Position numbers and translations under genes: made by a program. Of a DNA stretch of 64,000 bases, positions 16,875 through 26,549 are shown one piece after another. Below the pieces are notes generated by a model that saw only the letters and a program-made list of their open reading frames with translations, ran no database searches and was not told the origin of the DNA. This DNA is from Thermomonas sp. XSG (GTDB lineage: Bacteria; Pseudomonadota; Gammaproteobacteria; Xanthomonadales; Xanthomonadaceae), in NCBI RefSeq assembly GCF_014678725.1, contig NZ_CP061497.1:248001-312000 (forward strand). Reading direction: 5' to 3'. Numbering within the stretch: position 1 is the stretch's first letter; every line of letters begins with the position of its first letter.

Positions 16875-18272
16875 ATGAGCGCGCCGCCGAAGTCCAATGC
16901 CAAAGCACAAGTCGCCGCCGCGAACGCGATGACGAAACTCGCGCCGATCGCTGCCTGGACGATGCTGGTCGTGGCGTCACTCGTCCTGCTCGGCTGGTGC
17001 TTGCAGATCCCGGCGCTGACCCGGCTGATGACGATCGCCCCGAGCATGAAGGCCCCCACCGCGATCGCCTTCATAGCGAGCGGCCTCGCCCTGCTCGGGT
17101 GCGCCCGGGTCGGGCGCGGCGGCCTTGCGTGCGTTCTGCCGAATCTGCTGGTGCTGCTGATCGGCAGCCTTTCGATACTGGAGCACACCAGCGGCGCAAC
17201 CCTCTTCATCGACCAGCTGTTCGCCGATCCCGAAGCCCTCGCCCGGGGTAATCCGCCCGGGCGGATGCCACAGATGACCGCAATCGGCCTCGTGTTGCTG
17301 GCTGCACAAGGATTGCTGGTCAGCCAACAGCGGGCGCCACGCCTGTGCCACCTGCTGGCCGGCGTGCTGCTGTCGCTGGGTGCATTCGCCCTGACCTTGG
17401 CGGGTTACAGCTACCAAATGGGGGTCATCCAGATGCTGCCGGTGTCGCCGCCAACCGCCATCCTGTTCCTCCTGGCGACCCTGGGCTGGCTGGTCCTGCA
17501 GCAACCCATGGGCATCATGCGGGTGGCTTTTGCGGACAGCCCCGGGACCGTGCTGCTGAAGAGGGCCGGCATACCGGCGCTGCTGATGCCGCCGGTGCTG
17601 GCAATCGCCATCCGCGCAGCAGAGCACCTGCTGGACTGGACCCATACGGAGGTGGTCGCCGCCGTCGGCTACCTCAGTGGCGTGGGCGCCTGCGCGATGG
17701 TCGTCGGCATGGCCTGGCTGCTGCACCACCTCGATGAGCAGCAACAGAAGGCGCGCCGCTTCCACGATGCGGCCTATACCGACGCGCTGACCGGGGTGAC
17801 CAACCGCCGTGGCTTCGACGAGGCCATCGAGCATCTGCTGCAGGGACATCGCGGGACCGACCACGGGTTCACCATGCTGATGCTCGACCTGGACCACTTC
17901 AAGAATTTCAACGATGACTTCGGCCATCTCGCTGGCGACGAGGCATTGCAGATCACCGGCCAGATCCTGCTCGAGTCCCTGCGCCCGCAGGACATCGCAG
18001 CGCGGTTTGGCGGCGAGGAATTTGCCGTGATTCTTCCTGGGACGGAAATGGCCGGCGGGCGGCGGGCGGCTCAGCGGCTGCTGCAGGCCTTCCGGACTCA
18101 TGATTGGCCGTATCGCAAGGTCACCGTGAGCATCGGCATCGCCAATTCCCATCCAGACGACACCGCTGCCACGCTGATCGCGCGTGCCGACGAAGCGCTG
18201 TATGCAGCCAAGTCGGGCGGTCGCGATCGGGCCTGCGAGGCCGCCGTCGGTCCGCCCGCATCCGGGCTTTAA
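16875..18272 (+). CDS. Membrane diguanylate cyclase (GGDEF)
   Basis: A 465-residue protein with an N-terminal membrane region of about eight helices (residues 18-290, a MASE-type sensor that I cannot name) and a C-terminal GGDEF domain (about 305-460). The catalytic GGEEF is at 379-383, the DLDHFKNFND loop is intact, and an RPQD I-site lies five residues upstream of GGEEF. It should therefore be an active, feedback-inhibited cyclic di-GMP synthase. The start at 16875 was chosen at the first well-formed N-terminus before the helices. It is paired head-to-head with the TPR-GGDEF gene, so both may share one control region. Confidence 0.87.
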   Translation: MSAPPKSNAKAQVAAANAMTKLAPIAAWTMLVVASLVLLGWCLQIPALTRLMTIAPSMKAPTAIAFIASGLALLGCARVGRGGLACVLPNLLVLLIGSLSILEHTSGATLFIDQLFADPEALARGNPPGRMPQMTAIGLVLLAAQGLLVSQQRAPRLCHLLAGVLLSLGAFALTLAGYSYQMGVIQMLPVSPPTAILFLLATLGWLVLQQPMGIMRVAFADSPGTVLLKRAGIPALLMPPVLAIAIRAAEHLLDWTHTEVVAAVGYLSGVGACAMVVGMAWLLHHLDEQQQKARRFHDAAYTDALTGVTNRRGFDEAIEHLLQGHRGTDHGFTMLMLDLDHFKNFNDDFGHLAGDEALQITGQILLESLRPQDIAARFGGEEFAVILPGTEMAGGRRAAQRLLQAFRTHDWPYRKVTVSIGIANSHPDDTAATLIARADEALYAAKSGGRDRACEAAVGPPASGL

Positions 18273-18370
18273 GGGCTGGCGGGCATGATGGCATGCGGCG
18301 CATCCGGATCGGATCTCCGTCGCGTAACAACCCGCTGTGCCAGAACATCACCTCCCAACAGAACCCCACC

Positions 18371-19615
18371 ATGCCCGCCGCCAAGCACCGCAAACGATGG
18401 CTCGCCGCCCTGCTTCTCGCCTGCGTGGTGGGCGCTGCCGCACTCGGCATAGCCGTCCTGCGCGGACCGCTGCTGCCCGGCTACGAAGTGCAGGCGGGGC
18501 CCTTGGTGCAGAACGTGGTGGCCACCGGCCGGGTGGCCGCCGCGTCGCGGGTGCAGGTTGGCCCGGAAATCACCGGACTCGTGTTGGAGCGCCGGGTGAT
18601 GGACGGCGACCGGGTGGCACCGGGCGACGTGCTGGTGGTGCTGCGCGCACGTGATCTGGAAGCCCGCCGCGACCAAGCCCGCGCCGCGCTGGCCGCGCTG
18701 CGCCAGGCGGAACGTCCCGACGCCGAGGCACGGCTGCGCCAGGCCCGGGCGCAGCTCGCGCAGGCCGAACGCGACCACGCGCGCCGCCGCGAACTGGGCG
18801 CGCGCCAGCTGGTGGCGCGCGAGAGCGTGGAGCAGGCCGCGCAGGCCGTGGTGGCCGCGCGCGCCGCGGCCGAGCAGGCACGGCTGGCGGTGGACGCCCT
18901 GGCCGGCGGCGGCGCCCGCGAGGCGCAGGTTCGCGAGGAACTTGCGGCCGCCGAGGCCGCCTTGGCGCGCGCGGTGATCCGCGCCAGCGTCGCCGGGACC
19001 GTGCTGACCCGAGGCGTGGAACCCGGCGACACCGTGCGCCCAGGCGACGTGCTGCTGGAGATCGCTGCCGACGCGCCGGGCGAGATCCTGCTGCCGGTGG
19101 ACGAAAAGAACATCGCGCGCCTGCGCGTGGGCCAGCGCGCCACCTGCATCGCCGATGCGTTTCCGGGGCGAGCGTTTGCCGCCACCGTGCACCACATCGC
19201 GCCGGCCGTCGATCCGGCACGTGGCACCGTGGACGTGCGCCTGCGCATCGACCCGAAGGCCGGCTTCGTCCGCCAGGACATGACCGTCACCGCCACCCTG
19301 CTGACCGGCGAGCGCGAGCGCGCGCTGGCGGTGCCCAACGATGCGCTGCTCGACGCCCGCGACGGCAGTGATCGCGCTACGGTCCTCCTCGTGCGCGACG
19401 GCCGAGTGCGCCGCACCGCCGTGACGCTGGGCCTGCGCGCGCTGGCGATGAGCGAAGTGGTGGCGGGCCTGCGCGCCGGCGACCGCGTGCTTGCCGCCAG
19501 CGCGCTGGCCGCCGAGGCGCTACCGGCCGACGGCGACCGCGTGCGCATCGAGGGCCAGCCCCTGCCCACCGGCGATTCCGCCACCCGCCGCGAGCTGCCG
19601 GTGAAGTTCAACTGA
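18371..19615 (+). CDS. Periplasmic adaptor subunit of ABC exporter (MacA/HlyD-like)
   Basis: A 414-residue membrane-fusion protein. An N-terminal anchor helix (about residues 10-29) is followed by a split lipoyl/biotinyl-like domain (GRVAAASRVQVGPEITGLV... and VAGTVLTRGVEPGDTVRPGD), a long Ala/Arg/Glu-rich helical hairpin between them (about 100-200), and a beta-barrel domain (VDVRLRIDPKAGFVRQDMTVTAT). This is the MacA-like arrangement that links an inner-membrane pump to an outer-membrane channel. The permease begins three bases after its stop, so the three genes 18371-21539 form one operon. The exported substrate is unknown. Confidence 0.87.
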   Translation: MPAAKHRKRWLAALLLACVVGAAALGIAVLRGPLLPGYEVQAGPLVQNVVATGRVAAASRVQVGPEITGLVLERRVMDGDRVAPGDVLVVLRARDLEARRDQARAALAALRQAERPDAEARLRQARAQLAQAERDHARRRELGARQLVARESVEQAAQAVVAARAAAEQARLAVDALAGGGAREAQVREELAAAEAALARAVIRASVAGTVLTRGVEPGDTVRPGDVLLEIAADAPGEILLPVDEKNIARLRVGQRATCIADAFPGRAFAATVHHIAPAVDPARGTVDVRLRIDPKAGFVRQDMTVTATLLTGERERALAVPNDALLDARDGSDRATVLLVRDGRVRRTAVTLGLRALAMSEVVAGLRAGDRVLAASALAAEALPADGDRVRIEGQPLPTGDSATRRELPVKFN

Positions 19616-19618
19616 TCG

Positions 19619-20813
19619 ATGTGGATCGAAACCACCATCGCCATGCGGTTCCTGCGCCAGGGGCGCGGGCAGTCGCTGCTGATCCTGTTCGGCATCGCCG
19701 TCGGGGTGTCGGTGATCGTGTTCGTCACCGCGCTGATTTCCGGGCTGCAGGCCAACATCATCGAGCGCACGCTGGGCACGCAGGCGCATATCCGGGTGGA
19801 AGCGCCGGATGAAGTGAACCGCATTGCGCCCGCTCCAGCGGGCACGCTGCAGCTGGTGCTGGAAGATCCCCGCGCGCAGGTGCTGCGCACCATCGTCAAT
19901 TGGCCGCAAGTGCGCGACGTGCTGGACCGCATGCCCGGCATCACGGCGGTGTCGCCGGTGGTGTCCGGCCCGGCATTCGGGCGGCGGGGCGCGGCGGTGG
20001 AATCCGTCGCGCTGGTTGGCGTGGACCTGCCCCGCTACCTGCGGGTGATCCCGCTGGACCGCAACATGGTGGACGGCCGGCTGGACCTGGCCTCCGGCAA
20101 TGCCGTGATCGGCCGCCAGCTGGCGAAGGACCTGGGCCTGCGCACCGGCGGCAAGCTGCGCATCGACGCCGGCAAGGGCCGCGAGGCCATCGTCAACGTT
20201 GCCGGCATATTCGAGCTGGGCGTGCGCGATCTCGACGCGCGCTACGTCTATCTCGACCTCAAGCAGGCGCAGTCGCTGCTGGCCCTGCCCGGCGGGGTCA
20301 CCGTCATCGACGTCACTGTAGCCGACCTGTTCGGCGCCGACCGCAGCGCCGCACGCATCCGCGGGCTGACCGGCCTCAAGGCCGAGAGCTGGATGGAGAC
20401 CAATGCCCAGCTGATGAACGCGCTGAGCTCGCAGAGCATGTCCACCCGGATGATCAGCGTGTTCGTGGCGATGTCGGTGGCGCTGGGCATCGCCAGCGTG
20501 CTGGCGGTCAGCGTGACCCAGCGCACCCGCGAGATCGGCATCCTGCGCGCGATGGGCACGCGGCGTGGGCAGATGCTGCGCGTGTTCCTGGTGCAGGGCG
20601 CGGTGCTGGGGCTGGTCGGCTCCCTGATCGGCGCGCTGGCGGGCCTGGGGCTGGTCGGTGCGTTCAACAGCTTCGGCCCGAAGCTGTTCTACATCCCGCT
20701 GCCGCCGGCGCTGATCCCGGCGGCCATGGCGCTGGCCACGGTGGCCGGCGTGGTGGCCGCGGCTGTGCCCGCGTCGCGCGCGGCCAAGCTGGACCCGGTG
20801 GAGGCCATCCGCC

Positions 20814-20821
<8 letters not shown>
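19619..20821 (+). CDS. ABC transporter permease, FtsX/MacB type
   Basis: A 400-residue inner-membrane permease with the four-helix FtsX layout: one helix near residues 20-42, a large periplasmic domain (about 45-265) and three C-terminal helices (about 278-300, 325-355 and 365-390). The conserved segment [19 protein letters not shown] lies before the third helix and contacts the ATPase. The gene starts three bases after the adaptor stop and overlaps the ATPase gene by eight bases, so the three products are probably made together. It belongs to the MacB/LolC-E superfamily, with the ATPase as a separate protein. Confidence 0.9.
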
Positions 20822-21535
<714 letters not shown>

Positions 21536-21539
<4 letters not shown>

Positions 21540-22114
21540 AACCCGAGCCCCGAGCCGGCGCCGAGCAAGGTGGCAACCCCGAGCAGCGCGAAGATGCCGG
21601 CGGCGATCGAATGCACCAGCTTCATCGGGATGCGGTTGGCCAGCTTGTCGCCGATGAACACCGCCGGCACGTCCGCGATCAGCATGCCGAGCGTGGTGCC
21701 GATGACGACCAGCAGCGGCGTCGCGTAATGGGCGGCCATCGCGACGGTGGCGATCTGCGTCTTGTCGCCCATCTCGGCCAGGAAGAAGGTCACCAGCGTG
21801 GCGCCGAACACGCCGAATTTGCCGGCGATCCGGGTTTCCTCTTCCTCGATCTTGTCCGGAATCAAGGTCCAGATCGCCATGCCGATGAACGACAGGCCCA
21901 GCACCCAGCGCAGCACCTCGGGCGTCAGCGTCGCGGTGATCCACGCCCCCAGCGCACCCGCGAGGCCGTGGTTGACGATGGTCGCCGCGAGGATGCCAAG
22001 GATGATCGGCACCGGCTTCTTGAAGCGCGCGGCGAGAATGAAGGCGAGCAGCTGTGTCTTGTCGCCGATCTCGGCGAGCGCGACGACCCCGGTGGAGACG
22101 AGGAGTGATTCCAT
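21536..22114 (-). CDS. mneA: Manganese exporter, TMEM165/GDT1 (UPF0016) family
   Basis: A 192-residue inner-membrane protein with six helices in two inverted repeats. Each repeat carries the family's signature, EIGDKTQ near residue 15 and EMGDKTQ near residue 105; these acidic residues coordinate the exported cation. The family includes manganese exporters such as MneA of Vibrio cholerae. The start at 22114 was chosen because it gives the conserved N-terminus and has GGAAAG upstream; an ATG 12 codons earlier is less likely. A yybP-ykoY manganese riboswitch precedes the gene, which strongly supports manganese as substrate. The gene symbol is by analogy. Confidence 0.88.
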
Positions 22115-22125
22115 GGACTTTCCAG

Positions 22126-22286
22126 GGCCGGGCAACGGACACATGACCACGGCGCATCCCCGGCCATCTCGGAAGCGCAGTGGTCAAAGGTCTTGCCAAG
22201 CATGGGAACCGCCCGCGCCATGGCCTGTGGGCCAAGTGTGTTGACGTGGGCCTCTTCGCGACGAAGAGCGGCTACTCCCCAATGAC
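22126..22286 (-). promoter_or_regulatory. yybP-ykoY manganese riboswitch and expression platform
   Basis: On the minus strand the leader begins with GGGGAGTAGCC (from 22280), continues through CGTCAACACACTTGG and ends with GGCAAGACCTTTG (near 22183-22197). These are the conserved L1, middle and L3 segments of the yybP-ykoY Mn(II)-sensing aptamer. Downstream, GGCCGGG (22159-22165) can pair with CCCGGCC (22126-22132), five bases before a GGAAAG ribosome site, which would suit control of translation. The aptamer lies directly upstream of the manganese exporter. Motif recognition is by eye. Confidence 0.85.
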
Positions 22287-22292
22287 CCGGGC

Positions 22293-22298
22293 ATTTTA
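22293..22298 (-). promoter_or_regulatory. Probable -10 element of the manganese-exporter promoter
   Basis: TAAAAT on the minus strand lies 12 bases before the first conserved base of the riboswitch, so transcription would start at about 22286. No strong -35 is seen at 17 bases; the region ahead of it is the pentanucleotide repeat. Confidence 0.45.
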
Positions 22299-22320
22299 CA
22301 TGGCTTGGCCGCCGGCCAGC

Positions 22321-22350
22321 CAGAGCAGAGCAGAGCAGAGCAGAGCAGAG
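22321..22350 (+). repeat. Pentanucleotide microsatellite (CAGAG)6
   Basis: Six perfect head-to-tail copies of CAGAG form a 30-base tract. It lies 23 bases upstream (on the minus strand) of the probable -10 of the manganese-exporter promoter, between that promoter and the 3' end of the lipoprotein gene at 22396. Perfect tracts of this kind can change copy number by slippage. Confidence 0.9.
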
Positions 22351-22395
22351 CAGGATGATCCTTGCACCCGCCCCCGTGACGCAGCCAAGCGGGCC

Positions 22396-23124
22396 CTATT
22401 CCCCGAGCGCGGGATCCAGCAGCAGCAATGCAGCAGCCGCGGCTGCGAAGTACACCCGCTGCTCGGGGTCGATGGCATTCGCCAGGTGCACGCGGCCAGC
22501 ATTGACCACGTCGACCACCGCCAGCGTCTGTCCGCCGCTGGCGATGCGGTAGCCAGTGGGAATACCCGATCGCCATTTCGCACCTTGGTAGTGGGACAGG
22601 CTTTCGATCGCGTAACTCCCCCACGGCGCGTCCAGGGTGCCAGCCACTCCCAGCCCATCGGGTTGCAGCGTCATGCCCTGCACCGGCATGCCTTCCAGCT
22701 TCAGGCCACAGACCATCAGCTCCCCGTCCAGCGCGGTCAGGTCGACCTCCACCCGCCGTACCGCGGAGCCGGCGCCCGCCCATGTCGTGCGGGTCAGGCA
22801 CTGCACCTCCACCGGCGGCTGGTCACGCGCCACCAGGGTGAAGGCATGGCGCTGGCTGGTCCGACGCACCGCGACGCTACCGAACGGGATCGACCAGGAG
22901 AATGTCGCGCCTTCGCGCATCTCCAGCGCGCTGTACGGACCGATGCGGATGGGCTCGTTGAACCGGCGCGGCGAATGCCCCGTCACCGCAAGGGCGGTGG
23001 CCTGCGCCGCGAAGCCGTCCGGCAGGCGCGCCTGCAAGGTGCCGCAGCCAGCCGTCAGCACGGCGCCGGCGAGCAGAATCCCAGTGGCGGCCCCCCGCTT
23101 GGCGGGGGAAAAGGTTGCGGGCAT
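22396..23124 (-). CDS. Lipoprotein of unknown function
   Basis: A 242-residue predicted lipoprotein. The start at 23124 (SD GGAG, five bases upstream) gives a signal sequence with the lipobox LTAGC near residues 22-26. The mature part contains no recognised domain; it has a central beta-rich region with three cysteines and a hydrophobic Ala/Leu-rich C-terminal segment (about residues 222-238) that might insert in a membrane. It is upstream of the manganese exporter on the same strand, but the exporter has its own promoter and leader. Function is unknown. Confidence 0.7.
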   Translation of the reverse strand: MPATFSPAKRGAATGILLAGAVLTAGCGTLQARLPDGFAAQATALAVTGHSPRRFNEPIRIGPYSALEMREGATFSWSIPFGSVAVRRTSQRHAFTLVARDQPPVEVQCLTRTTWAGAGSAVRRVEVDLTALDGELMVCGLKLEGMPVQGMTLQPDGLGVAGTLDAPWGSYAIESLSHYQGAKWRSGIPTGYRIASGGQTLAVVDVVNAGRVHLANAIDPEQRVYFAAAAAALLLLDPALGE

Positions 23125-23256
23125 GCGGCGCTCCAGTGCGGGACGGACGGAGCCTAGCCCGCTACGGGAATGAATCCGCATGCCATTGGTGTGAGCAATC
23201 GCGTCCGTTCAGCCCGCGGCAGGCCTGGAGGCCGCCGCCACGGCGGCGGGCGGACA

Positions 23257-24366
23257 TCAGCGCTCCGGGCGCAGGCGTCGCGGCACCAGCGCGCGCAATG
23301 GCCGCGCAACCCACCCGCGCAGTTTAGGGCTGTGCAGCCATACGCCCGCGAGCAGGCCGACAAGGCAGCCCAACACGGTATCCGTGAAGCGCGCGCGGAC
23401 CAGCGCCCCCACCGCGACATGGCGGTCCAGCGTCGCCGCCTCGGCCAGCAGGATGGTCAGCGGCGTGATGAACACCACCGCCAGCCCGTAGTGGCGCACC
23501 ACCAGCCATTCCACCAGAACAGTCAGCGCCATCACCGCGCCGGCGATACGCCAGGGATCCAGCGGCGAGGACAGCAGCGCAAACGCAACCAGCAGACCCA
23601 CCGCGGTCCCCGCCACGCGCTGCAGCTGCCGGTTCCAGACCCCGCGCAGGGACACTCCCTGCACCACCGCCAGGCAGCTCACCGGCACCCAGTAGGGCCG
23701 CGGCAAGCGCAGCAGTTCCGCCAGCAGCAGCGAGATGCCGACGGCTGCCGCAATCACCACCGCGTCCACCACCACGAAGTCGAAGCTTGCCGGACGTCGC
23801 TCAGGCACCGGCGATGCAGGCCAGCGCGCCAGCATCGCCAACGAGTACGCGAACGCGATCAGGGTTGCGAGCAGCACCCCCAGGAACAGCGCGCCCAGCT
23901 GCGCAGTCAGCAGCGTCGCAGCCATCGGCGTATACGCACCGATCGCGGCCGCCATGACGAAGAACAGCGGACCCGGCGGGGCCAGCCGGTAATAGCGGGC
24001 AACCATCGTCACCAACAGGGCGACCAACGCCAGCAGCGGCACCCGCATCGCCGCCAGGCCCGAGGCCTGCACGCCAAGGCCGAGGGTGTAACAGGCCGTG
24101 AGCGCGAAACCACAGGCCATCAGCGTGACCATGCGGTGGTGCATCGGGGTCTCGGGCAGATACAGGAACACCAGCCCACCGAGCGATCCGGCCAGCCCGG
24201 CACCGACGTTTCCCAGCGCCACCCCGGCCAGCAGCGGCAGGCCGCTGGCCAGTGCGGCGGCGAGCGGCATCGGCCAGCGCCGGCGCGTGGCCTGGAGCGT
24301 CGCATGCTGCCGCCATTCCGCGTGCAGCAGGCGGCGCAGCGCATGCAGGTGTGTGCGCGGACTCAT
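23257..24366 (-). CDS. FUSC-family membrane protein
   Basis: A 369-residue inner-membrane protein with about ten to eleven predicted helices in two blocks separated by a short loop (RWPASPVPERRPASFD near residue 200). The second block contains the FUSC hallmark PYWVPVSCLAVVQGVSLRG and a following RVAGTAVGLL. FUSC proteins (fusaric acid resistance, YccS/AaeB-like) export aromatic acids or related compounds. The start at 24366 was chosen over a longer open frame, because the extension is arginine/serine-rich and lacks an SD. It is divergent from the VOC gene with 293 bases between; I recognise no gene or repeat in that gap. Confidence 0.8.
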   Translation of the reverse strand: MSPRTHLHALRRLLHAEWRQHATLQATRRRWPMPLAAALASGLPLLAGVALGNVGAGLAGSLGGLVFLYLPETPMHHRMVTLMACGFALTACYTLGLGVQASGLAAMRVPLLALVALLVTMVARYYRLAPPGPLFFVMAAAIGAYTPMAATLLTAQLGALFLGVLLATLIAFAYSLAMLARWPASPVPERRPASFDFVVVDAVVIAAAVGISLLLAELLRLPRPYWVPVSCLAVVQGVSLRGVWNRQLQRVAGTAVGLLVAFALLSSPLDPWRIAGAVMALTVLVEWLVVRHYGLAVVFITPLTILLAEAATLDRHVAVGALVRARFTDTVLGCLVGLLAGVWLHSPKLRGWVARPLRALVPRRLRPER

Positions 24367-24659
24367 GCCGTGACTGTCCGCGCGGACCGCACTGGACCTG
24401 TTTCTGCTGCTGGGGATTGCATGGCCGGCGGGTGGTTGCGGAATCAACCATCGAGGCTAAGTCCCCGCCCTGCAAGCAGCAAGTCTCGCCGGGTCCCGAC
24501 CGACGTCCTCTTGCGATGCACCTGCTGTCAGGCCGGTTCCCGCCGCAAGCAGGCGCCGCGGCCGACACGCGTCGCGATCCGAGACATGCCCGTGGCATCA
24601 CTGTCGAAATCCGGCCCCGCCGTTCGTCGTACCAGCACATACACCGGAGGGCAATTGCC

Positions 24660-25139
24660 ATGATCCCGAAAAACACCATCTGCCTGTGGTACGACGGCGA
24701 AGCACTGGAAGCCGCCACGTTCTACGCCGCCACCTTCCCCGACAGCGCCGTGGGGCGGGTGATGCGCGCACCGGCGGACTTTCCCTCGGGCCGGCAGGGC
24801 GACATCCTCACCGTGGAGTTCAGCGTGCTCGGCATTCCCTGCGTGGGCCTCAACGGCGGGCCGGCTTTCAGGCACAACGAAGCCTTCTCGTTCCAGGTCG
24901 CCACCGACGACCAGGCGGAAACCGACCGCTACTGGGACGCCATCGTCGGCAACGGCGGCGAGGAAAGCGCCTGCGGCTGGTGCCGGGACCGCTGGGGCGT
25001 GTCGTGGCAGATCTCGCCGCGCGTCCTGCTGGAGGCCATCGCCGATCCCGATCCGGCCGCGGCCAGGCGCGCATTCGAAGCGATGATGACGATGCACAGG
25101 ATCGACATCGCCGCGATCGAAGCGGCGCTGCGCCGCTGA
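24660..25139 (+). CDS. VOC-superfamily protein, PhnB-like
   Basis: A 159-residue protein of the vicinal-oxygen-chelate superfamily, PhnB / '3-demethylubiquinone methyltransferase-like' group. Typical features are the N-terminal LWYDGEALEAATFYAATFPDSAVG, the central FSVLGIPCVGLNGGPAF and the C-terminal GWCRDRWGVSWQISPRVL motifs. These proteins lack methyltransferase activity, so the name of the family is historical. The start at 24660 has GGAGGG about ten bases upstream. It is a single-gene unit, convergent with the esterase gene. Confidence 0.88.
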   Translation: MIPKNTICLWYDGEALEAATFYAATFPDSAVGRVMRAPADFPSGRQGDILTVEFSVLGIPCVGLNGGPAFRHNEAFSFQVATDDQAETDRYWDAIVGNGGEESACGWCRDRWGVSWQISPRVLLEAIADPDPAAARRAFEAMMTMHRIDIAAIEAALRR

Positions 25140-25198
25140 TCGGAGAATGTCCTGCCAGTCCCATACCGCCGCATGCAACAAACACCTGAGTGAGGTGC

Positions 25199-26023
25199 TT
25201 ATTCCGGAGGGTACATGGCCGGCAAAACTTCAGGGGCTAGTGCGCGATAAATCGTCTGGTGGCTCAGATCGGTGCGAGCCTGTACCTGCCACTTCAGTCC
25301 CGATAGTGCTGCGGCTCGGAGTGAACGCTCAAGCACCTGCACTTCCCGACCGATCATTTCCGGTTCCGCCCACCCCACGTAGAGCCGGGCTTGAATATCC
25401 GAATGCGCATCCAGCCATGCTGACGTATCGGCCGCCAGCCTTCCACCGTCCCACCACAGACTCGGGTCAAGCGCGATGAACGTGTCGAACAGCCCCGGCG
25501 ATTGAAACAGCGTTTCAACGACGAATAGTCCTGCAAGCGATTCACCAATGATTCCGCGCTGTCCATTGGTGGGATACGAAGCCTCGACGAACGGGATCAG
25601 CTCGCGCGCGATGAAGCCTCGAAACTGCGCAGAGCCGCCGATCACCGCCGCAATTTCGCGATCTGCGGCCACGGATGTCGGGCCGGTCATGTCCCGTCGC
25701 CGCAGAGTGTTCTCGATTCCAACCAGGATCACCGGCGCCATCCGTCCTTCCCGGATGGCGGTGTCAACGGCGGTAGCCACATGCGGAAAGTCCTCCGCCA
25801 CCCCGCCATCAGGCATATAGATCACGGGATAGCGTCGACCAGCCTGCTGGGGCGGCAAGTACACATTGATCTGCCGGACTTCTCCCAAGACCGTGGAGTC
25901 AAGGGCAAAAGAAGCATGCGGTGGTGCCGTCTCGATCACAGACCTTCCCGCGCATGCCCCCAGCACCAACATAGTCAAAAGCGCGGTGACCCAGCGCTTT
26001 CCTGCCCAACCAGCAAGTTGCAT
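25199..26023 (-). CDS. Esterase-D-like lipoprotein hydrolase
   Basis: A 274-residue alpha/beta hydrolase of the putative esterase (Fes/IroE/esterase D) family. Start 26023 has a GAAGGAG SD six bases upstream and gives a signal sequence with the lipobox VLGAC, so it is probably lipid-anchored in the periplasm. The catalytic serine lies in GIIGESLAGLF, an acidic candidate in ALDPSLWW, and the histidine in TDLSHQTIYR, in the usual family order. Members hydrolyse ferric siderophores or simple esters. Base composition is less G+C-rich than that of its neighbours, which suggests recent acquisition; no mobile gene is adjacent. Confidence 0.82.
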   Translation of the reverse strand: MQLAGWAGKRWVTALLTMLVLGACAGRSVIETAPPHASFALDSTVLGEVRQINVYLPPQQAGRRYPVIYMPDGGVAEDFPHVATAVDTAIREGRMAPVILVGIENTLRRRDMTGPTSVAADREIAAVIGGSAQFRGFIARELIPFVEASYPTNGQRGIIGESLAGLFVVETLFQSPGLFDTFIALDPSLWWDGGRLAADTSAWLDAHSDIQARLYVGWAEPEMIGREVQVLERSLRAAALSGLKWQVQARTDLSHQTIYRALAPEVLPAMYPPE

Positions 26024-26110
26024 GAACATCTCCTTCACTTTGGAGCCGAATCGTACGGCACGGCAACTTGTTGATTCGCGTGCAGGCCGACACGACTGCC
26101 ATGGTCGGCC

Positions 26111-26476
26111 TCAGCCGCGCAGCAGTATCATCGGCAGGGCGAACAAGGCCAGGGTGAACAGGATGCCGATGACGACCAGCGCCACGCGTCCCGGCTCTGC
26201 GCGCACGACCGACCAGAACGTCTCCACGGTGCCCTCGCGCTCGGCAGCCTCGCGCTCGGCGCGGGCGCGCTGCTGGCGCTCCTGCTGGTAGGTGGCCAGC
26301 AATTGCTTCGCTGCCGCGAACCCGGCCTCATCGCGCAGCCAGATCCCGCCGAAGGAAATCCCCCAGCGGCTGGGCCTGGTTTCGTAGTACCTGACCCCGT
26401 GCTGGTCGAGCAGCGCACGTACTTCGTCAGCCTCGTCGTCAGGCACGTTGCGCAGATTCATCAGCAGTTTCGCCAT
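26111..26476 (-). CDS. DUF6164-type small membrane protein
   Basis: A 121-residue protein with the conserved N-terminus MAKLLMNLRNVPDDEADEVR, the YYETRPSRWGISFGGIWLRD motif near residues 31-50, a charged helix (about 52-85) and one C-terminal transmembrane helix (about 95-117). This matches a family of proteobacterial proteins usually named DUF6164. The start at 26476 was chosen by that conserved start. The N-terminal part resembles a ferredoxin-like signal-binding fold (DUF2007-like), but its ligand is unknown. It follows the amidohydrolase on the same strand with a 73-base gap. Confidence 0.75.
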   Translation of the reverse strand: MAKLLMNLRNVPDDEADEVRALLDQHGVRYYETRPSRWGISFGGIWLRDEAGFAAAKQLLATYQQERQQRARAEREAAEREGTVETFWSVVRAEPGRVALVVIGILFTLALFALPMILLRG

Positions 26477-26549
26477 GCCGCGAGGATAGCAGCCGCGCCC
26501 GCGGCCCAGCGCGGGCGCGTACCTCCACGCAATGCCGACAGCGCGCGAT

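Noticed and set aside
22180-23157. Long plus-strand ORF through the riboswitch, the CAGAG tract and the lipoprotein gene
   Set aside because: It is antisense to a better gene and a structured RNA, and has an arginine/histidine-rich shadow composition.
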